Assembly (NCBI GenBank): GCA_944385195.1
Contig: CALWWH010000122.1
Coordinates: forward strand, 1-9,874
Length of the DNA: 9,874 nt
Reading direction: 5' to 3'
DNA from: an uncultured Oscillospiraceae bacterium
GTDB taxonomy: Bacteria; Bacillota; Clostridia; Oscillospirales; Oscillospiraceae
Positions 6,440 to 9,874 of this stretch are shown here, in pieces. Position 1 is the stretch's first letter. Every line of letters starts with the position of its first letter. A program made the translations under genes and the position numbers. The notes beneath the pieces were generated by a model that did not search any database, had not been told where the DNA came from, and saw nothing but the letters and a program-made list of their open reading frames with translations.

Positions 6440-7141
6440 TTAGATTACAAATCCGCCGTTGACGCCGAGGACCTGCCCGGTAATAAAACGCGCCTGATCG
6501 CCCAGCAGGAAACTCACAGCCTGCGCAATCTCGTCGGGGGTACCGATACGCCCCAGGGGCGTCTGAACAGCCAGCTCCAGTCTGTCGCTCGGGCTCAGAT
6601 TTGCTATCATATCCGTATCGATCACGCCGGGGGCGACACAGTTGACGCGGATGCCAGAGGGGGCCAGTTCCTGGGCAAGGGCCTTGCTTAAGGCGATCAC
6701 GGCTCCCTTGCTGGCGCTGTAGGCAGCCTCGCAGGAGGCGCCCACCTGGCCCCACATGGAGGAGAGGGCAACAATGCTGCCCCGCTGCTGCCGCACCATC
6801 GTCGGAATAGCGGCCCGCAGAACACGGAACATCCCCGTGACATTGACGTCAAAGACACGGCTCCACTGCTCGTCGGACATCGTCTGAAGCAGCCCATAGT
6901 GAGCCACACCGGCACAGAGAACCAGACCATCGATGCTGCCGGCGGCGGCGAGTGCCGCCTGCACTTGTGCCTCAATGGTGACATCGCAGGCAAGCGCTGT
7001 TGCTCCGGTCTGCTCTGCCAAGACTTTGGCCGCGCCTTCGGAGGCTCCGTAGCCGAAATAAACCTCATGTCCCTCGCCGCAGAGCTGCCGCACCACGGCA
7101 GCACCGATGCCCCGGGAGCCGCCGGTCACAAATATCCTCAT
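6440..7141 (-). CDS. SDR family oxidoreductase, YmfI/FabG-like (candidate EF-P 5-aminopentanone reductase)
   Basis: This is a 233-residue classical short-chain dehydrogenase. The cofactor loop is TGGSRGIG (6-13), CDV lies at 52-54, and the catalytic set is N100, S128, Y141 and K145. The C-terminus has NCVAPGVIDTDM (167-178), PLGRIGTPDE (195-204) and ITGQVLGVNGG (220-230). All this fits FabG, the NADPH-dependent 3-oxoacyl-ACP reductase. However, SMWGQVGASCEAAYSASKG (128-146) resembles YmfI-type enzymes of Firmicutes, which reduce the 5-aminopentanone on elongation factor P, and no fatty-acid genes lie nearby. I favour YmfI-like but cannot exclude FabG. The usual NNAG motif reads LCAG (75-78), a visible deviation. 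The ATG overlaps the mntP stop (ATGA, 7138-7141). No strong ribosome binding site is visible, so translation probably depends on coupling. It is the last gene of its operon. Confidence 0.92.
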   Translation of the reverse strand: MRIFVTGGSRGIGAAVVRQLCGEGHEVYFGYGASEGAAKVLAEQTGATALACDVTIEAQVQAALAAAGSIDGLVLCAGVAHYGLLQTMSDEQWSRVFDVNVTGMFRVLRAAIPTMVRQQRGSIVALSSMWGQVGASCEAAYSASKGAVIALSKALAQELAPSGIRVNCVAPGVIDTDMIANLSPSDRLELAVQTPLGRIGTPDEIAQAVSFLLGDQARFITGQVLGVNGGFVI

Positions 7142-7704
7142 CCCAGGATCCCCAGGTGCTCCAACAAAACCTTGGTGCCAATCAGAATGAGGATTGCGCC
7201 GCCGGCCAACTCGGCCCTTGACTTGTATTTCGTGCCGAACACGCTGCCAAGCTTGACGCCAACCATCGACAGGACAAGGGTAATCACACCAATAAAGGAA
7301 ACCGCCGCAACAATATTGGTATCGGGCAAAAATGCAAAGTTTACGCCCACCGCCAGAGCATCAATACTGGTGGAGATAGCCATCAGCAGCATCGTTTTGA
7401 AGCCCAAGGAGGAGTTGCAGCACTCCTCTTCGCCTTTGATGGCCTCGCGGATCATATTGCCGCCGATAATGCAAAGCAGGATGAAGGCAATCCAGTGATC
7501 AAAATTCTCAACCAGGCTGGCAAAGTAGGAGCCGACAAAATAGCCAAGGAGCGGCATCAGCGCCTGGAAAGCGCCAAACCAGAGGCCGCAGATCAGGCAA
7601 TCCCGAAAGCGGATCTTGCGCAAAGCCAATCCCTTGCAGACGGAGACAGCAAAAGCGTCCATGGACAGAGCGACTGCGGTCAAAAAAAGTTCAAAAATAG
7701 ACAT
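7138..7704 (-). CDS. mntP: Manganese efflux pump MntP
   Basis: MntP exports Mn2+ from the cytoplasm and protects against manganese overload. The 188-residue protein has the six-helix layout and normal length of the family. The two internally repeated acidic motifs are LSMDAFAVSVCKG (13-25) and TSIDALAVGVNF (112-123); D16 and D115 are the expected metal-handling aspartates. A hydrophilic loop, GEEECCNSS (91-99), joins the two halves; its paired cysteines could bind metal, but this is speculation. Start: ATG at 7704, with GGGAG (complement of 7711-7715) six nt upstream. It begins 20 nt after the GDPD gene and overlaps the SDR gene by 4 nt. Many mntP genes sit behind a manganese-sensing yybP-ykoY riboswitch. 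The 20-nt gap leaves no room for one, so any metal control must act at the operon promoter outside the window. Confidence 0.96.
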   Translation of the reverse strand: MSIFELFLTAVALSMDAFAVSVCKGLALRKIRFRDCLICGLWFGAFQALMPLLGYFVGSYFASLVENFDHWIAFILLCIIGGNMIREAIKGEEECCNSSLGFKTMLLMAISTSIDALAVGVNFAFLPDTNIVAAVSFIGVITLVLSMVGVKLGSVFGTKYKSRAELAGGAILILIGTKVLLEHLGILG

Positions 7705-7724
7705 AAATAACTCCCAATTACGTT

Positions 7725-8540
7725 TTACGGTATGAAATGCTCAAAGATGATCATATTCCCCAGTTTCTCCAGCTGGCGCATATCTTCCTCACTGCGGACC
7801 GTCCAAGAAACTTCCTGCGCCCCCCAGACTCCCCGGCAGATGTTCAAACTGGTGGTTTTGCTACGGGTCGAGTGGTCATATGCGATAAAATCCGGGGTAG
7901 TGATAAAACCGGTGAGTAAATGGGTCAAGATGAAGCGCTGATAACCTGGATAAGGAACATCCTTGCCCATCCTGGCTGCCAGCTGACCGCGGCAGACCTT
8001 GGGGCGGTTTGCCTTCAGCCAGCGCAGTACACGGGGGTCGAAACTCTCGACGCAATATACGCCCCTGTACTGATCCAACAACTCGAAGGTTTTCTCGCAC
8101 AGATGCGCGGCATTCCCGTCGACGGTCTTGAGCTCCACAATCAGCGGTGTGGTATTCTCAAAGAGCGCTAAAACCTCATGCAGCTGGGGAATTTGTTCCC
8201 CGGTTCCCTTCAGACGCAGGGCACGAAGTTCCTCCAGGGTGGATTTTTCGATCAGAAGCTCCTCGCCGCAGATGCGCTTGGTATTCCCGTCGTGAAAGAC
8301 CACCAGCTTGTCATCGGCGGTCACATGCACGTCCAGCTCCGCTCCGTAGCCGTGCTCTACAGCAGCGCGAAAGGCAGCCAGGGAGTTTTCCGGCTTCTCG
8401 GCGTCGTGCAGCCCGCGATGGGCGTAGCGATACTGCTGCAAAAGGGGCAGCGCCGCGTTGCCTCTGCGGCAGCGCACGGCGAAAATCCATGCCAGCAGGA
8501 TAACCAGCACCAAAAGAATAATCGTGGATGCGAGGTTCAT
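7725..8540 (-). CDS. Membrane-anchored glycerophosphodiester phosphodiesterase (GDPD/UgpQ family)
   Basis: GDPD enzymes hydrolyse glycerophosphodiesters, such as lipid head-group fragments, to glycerol-3-phosphate and an alcohol. The 271-residue protein has one N-terminal membrane helix (about 3-22) followed by RCRR. It then carries the catalytic TIM-barrel motifs: AHRG (40-43) with H41 and R42, ENSLAAF (51-57), AELDVHVTADD (67-77) with E68 and D70, VFHD (81-84) with H83, and VELK (135-138). The positive residues after the helix suggest a cytoplasmic catalytic domain (inference). I chose ATG 8540 because GGGAGG (complement of 8550-8555) lies nine nt upstream and it makes the 4-nt ATGA overlap with the MFS stop seen elsewhere in this operon. 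A GTG at 8588 would add 16 residues with no hydrophobic character, swallow the ribosome binding site and overlap the neighbour by 52 nt. The substrate is not determined. Confidence 0.93.
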   Translation of the reverse strand: MNLASTIILLVLVILLAWIFAVRCRRGNAALPLLQQYRYAHRGLHDAEKPENSLAAFRAAVEHGYGAELDVHVTADDKLVVFHDGNTKRICGEELLIEKSTLEELRALRLKGTGEQIPQLHEVLALFENTTPLIVELKTVDGNAAHLCEKTFELLDQYRGVYCVESFDPRVLRWLKANRPKVCRGQLAARMGKDVPYPGYQRFILTHLLTGFITTPDFIAYDHSTRSKTTSLNICRGVWGAQEVSWTVRSEEDMRQLEKLGNMIIFEHFIP

Positions 8541-9814
8541 TTTACATTTCCTCCCTTCCTGAGGATGTCCCCGTGGCGGACAAAGCACATGGTGACAAAG
8601 CTGGCCGCGACGAACAGCGCGCCATAGGGAAACAGCAGCACATAGCCCGCGTCCGGATTAGAGCTGCCCAGAAAGAGATAACCATACTCCAGCACCGCGC
8701 CGGAGGCAATCGGGGTGATGGTTTGCGCCGCCTGGGAGGCGGTGTAGTAGTAGCCGGTGTACTTGCCCGTGTTTTCCCCCCGGGAGAGCTCCACCACCAT
8801 GGGATAGGAGTTGACGTTGATCAGCGCCCATCCCAAACCCGCCAGCACAAAGAAGAAAAAAATCATCGCCGAAAAGGTTTTGAAAAGCATACTGGAGCAA
8901 AAGGCAATCACCAGCAGCGCTACACCGATAAGGATGGTTTTGCGGCGGCCAATGCGGGCGGCCAAAAGCCCTGAGGGAATGTAAGAGACGATTGCAGCCG
9001 CCTGGGCGACCATTAGCGTGTAAGCATAGGAGCCGCCGGTCAGGCCCCAGTAGACATGGGCGTACTTGGAAAAACTGGTGGAAATAGCGTTGTAGCCCAT
9101 AAACCACAAAAAGACCGAGGCGAGGATCAGGTACAAGCTGCGCCGGGTCTGCTTTGCCAGGGGTTTTGCATCCGTATCGGCAGGGGCTTCCTCTGGCTCC
9201 TCAGGTGGAAGCTCCGCCACCAGCTTGGGCTCATTGACGGTCTTGAGCAGAATCACCAGACTGACAAGCATCAGGGCGGCAGTGAAAAGATACAATGGCA
9301 GATAGTTGGGATTGTCGCCGGCAGGAACGAGGATGCCGATGGCGCCCAGACAGAGGATGCCGCCCACCGCACCCATCAGGTTGATGATGGCGTTGGCCTG
9401 GGAGCGCAGAGGTTTCGGGGTTACATCTGGCATCAGCGCCACGGCAGGACTGCGGAAAACACTCATGCTCAGCAGCGACAGCCCCAGTCCGAGCAAAAAT
9501 AGAGGCAGCAGCTTTGCCTGCTGGGCAAAAGGCAGAATCATCATGCAGCATACGGCGCAGAGGGTGCCGCCCAGGATATAGGGCATACGGCGGCCCAGTT
9601 TGGTGTATGTTTTGTCAGACAGCGCACCAAAGAAGGGCAGCATGAACAGGGCCAGGATGTTGTCCGCTGCCATAATGACACCGGAGACCGCATCATTGAG
9701 GTCGAAAGTACCCTTGAGGATCAAGGGCACCACACCGTCATAGACCTGCCAAAAAGCGCAGATGATGAAGAAGGCAAGCCCCACGCAGATCGTGCGCTGG
9801 TAGTTCAGCTTCAT
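8537..9814 (-). CDS. MFS transporter, SLC45/SUC (sugar-proton symporter)-like
   Basis: This is a 425-residue integral membrane protein with about twelve helices in two halves. They are joined by an acidic, proline-rich cytoplasmic loop (about 192-224, with PPEEPEEAPAD at 203-213). The first half has SDKTYTKLGRRMPYI (66-80), a motif-A loop between helices 2 and 3, and RSPAVALMPDV (121-131). The second half repeats motif A as ARIGRRK (286-292). The RSPxxALMPD stretch and the following RSQANAIINLMGAVGG (137-152) resemble the sucrose/SLC45-like branch, whose members carry disaccharides or related sugars with protons. The substrate here is unknown. ATG 9814 has GGAGGG six nt upstream and overlaps the stop of an upstream reading frame by 4 nt. 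The gene also overlaps the GDPD start by 4 nt, so a shared role with GDPD in nutrient salvage is possible but not shown. Confidence 0.9.
   Translation of the reverse strand: MKLNYQRTICVGLAFFIICAFWQVYDGVVPLILKGTFDLNDAVSGVIMAADNILALFMLPFFGALSDKTYTKLGRRMPYILGGTLCAVCCMMILPFAQQAKLLPLFLLGLGLSLLSMSVFRSPAVALMPDVTPKPLRSQANAIINLMGAVGGILCLGAIGILVPAGDNPNYLPLYLFTAALMLVSLVILLKTVNEPKLVAELPPEEPEEAPADTDAKPLAKQTRRSLYLILASVFLWFMGYNAISTSFSKYAHVYWGLTGGSYAYTLMVAQAAAIVSYIPSGLLAARIGRRKTILIGVALLVIAFCSSMLFKTFSAMIFFFFVLAGLGWALINVNSYPMVVELSRGENTGKYTGYYYTASQAAQTITPIASGAVLEYGYLFLGSSNPDAGYVLLFPYGALFVAASFVTMCFVRHGDILRKGGNVK
8550..8555 (-). promoter_or_regulatory. Ribosome binding site that fixes the GDPD start
   Basis: GGGAGG on the minus strand lies inside the end of the MFS gene, nine nt before the GDPD ATG at 8540. 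It supports that start over the upstream in-frame GTG at 8588. Confidence 0.85.
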
Positions 9815-9874
9815 TGTGATCCCTCCGTCAAAATATGATACAACTGCTGTACATCTTCAAGGATCCAGGTTGGC
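9811..9874 (-). CDS. C-terminal end of an unidentified upstream gene (partial, cut by window edge)
   Basis: A minus-strand frame enters from the right edge and ends at TGA (complement of 9811-9813). The stop shares the sequence ATGA with the start of the MFS gene. This is the same 4-nt coupling used at the MFS-GDPD and mntP-SDR junctions, which is why I regard it as a real gene end rather than chance. Only twenty residues are visible, beginning PTWILEDVQQLY. This faintly resembles the C-terminal tail of HAD-family phosphatases, but it is too short to assign. Confidence 0.6.
   Translation of the reverse strand, partial: PTWILEDVQQLYHILTEGSQ

Noticed and set aside
7705..7724. Possible yybP-ykoY manganese riboswitch before mntP
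   Set aside because: Only 20 nt separate the genes, far too short for this riboswitch.

Overview
The window looks like chromosomal DNA of a GC-rich Clostridia-type Firmicute, most likely an Oscillospiraceae relative (inference). The reasons are an aconitase followed by a eukaryote-type NADP isocitrate dehydrogenase, a DUF5693 membrane protein coupled to a CsaB pyruvyl transferase, strong GGAGG-type ribosome binding sites, and a textbook sigma-A promoter. I see no phage, IS, CRISPR, rRNA or tRNA signal. Most of it is ordinary housekeeping DNA.

Left part, plus strand (1-2944). The C-terminal end of an aconitase runs into an NADP-dependent isocitrate dehydrogenase 11 nt later; together they catalyse citrate to 2-oxoglutarate, probably to feed glutamate synthesis. 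Next is a stand-alone Gfo/Idh/MocA oxidoreductase with its own consensus promoter (TTGACA, 17 nt, TATAAT), a strong ribosome binding site, heavily biased codons and a 19-bp terminator stem. It looks like a strongly expressed single-gene unit of unknown substrate.

Middle part, minus strand (2945-6241). A short convergent spacer full of small hairpins precedes csaB and a DUF5693 membrane protein. These two overlap by 8 nt and point to a cell-envelope function, pyruvylation of a cell-wall glycan.

Right part, minus strand (6440-9874). A second, tightly packed transcription unit reads from the right edge leftward: an unidentified gene cut by the edge, an SLC45/SUC-like MFS transporter, a membrane-anchored glycerophosphodiester phosphodiesterase, the manganese exporter MntP, and an SDR reductase resembling YmfI (elongation factor P 5-aminopentanone reductase). 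Three of its four junctions are 4-nt ATGA overlaps and the fourth is a 20-nt gap, so it is very likely one operon whose promoter lies outside the window. A 198-bp spacer with several small palindromes separates this operon from the DUF5693-csaB unit.

I do not see a clear new defence or mobile system. The best leads are the DUF5693-csaB pair, the strongly expressed Gfo/Idh/MocA enzyme with a changed EKP motif, and the operon linking MntP to a YmfI-like reductase.
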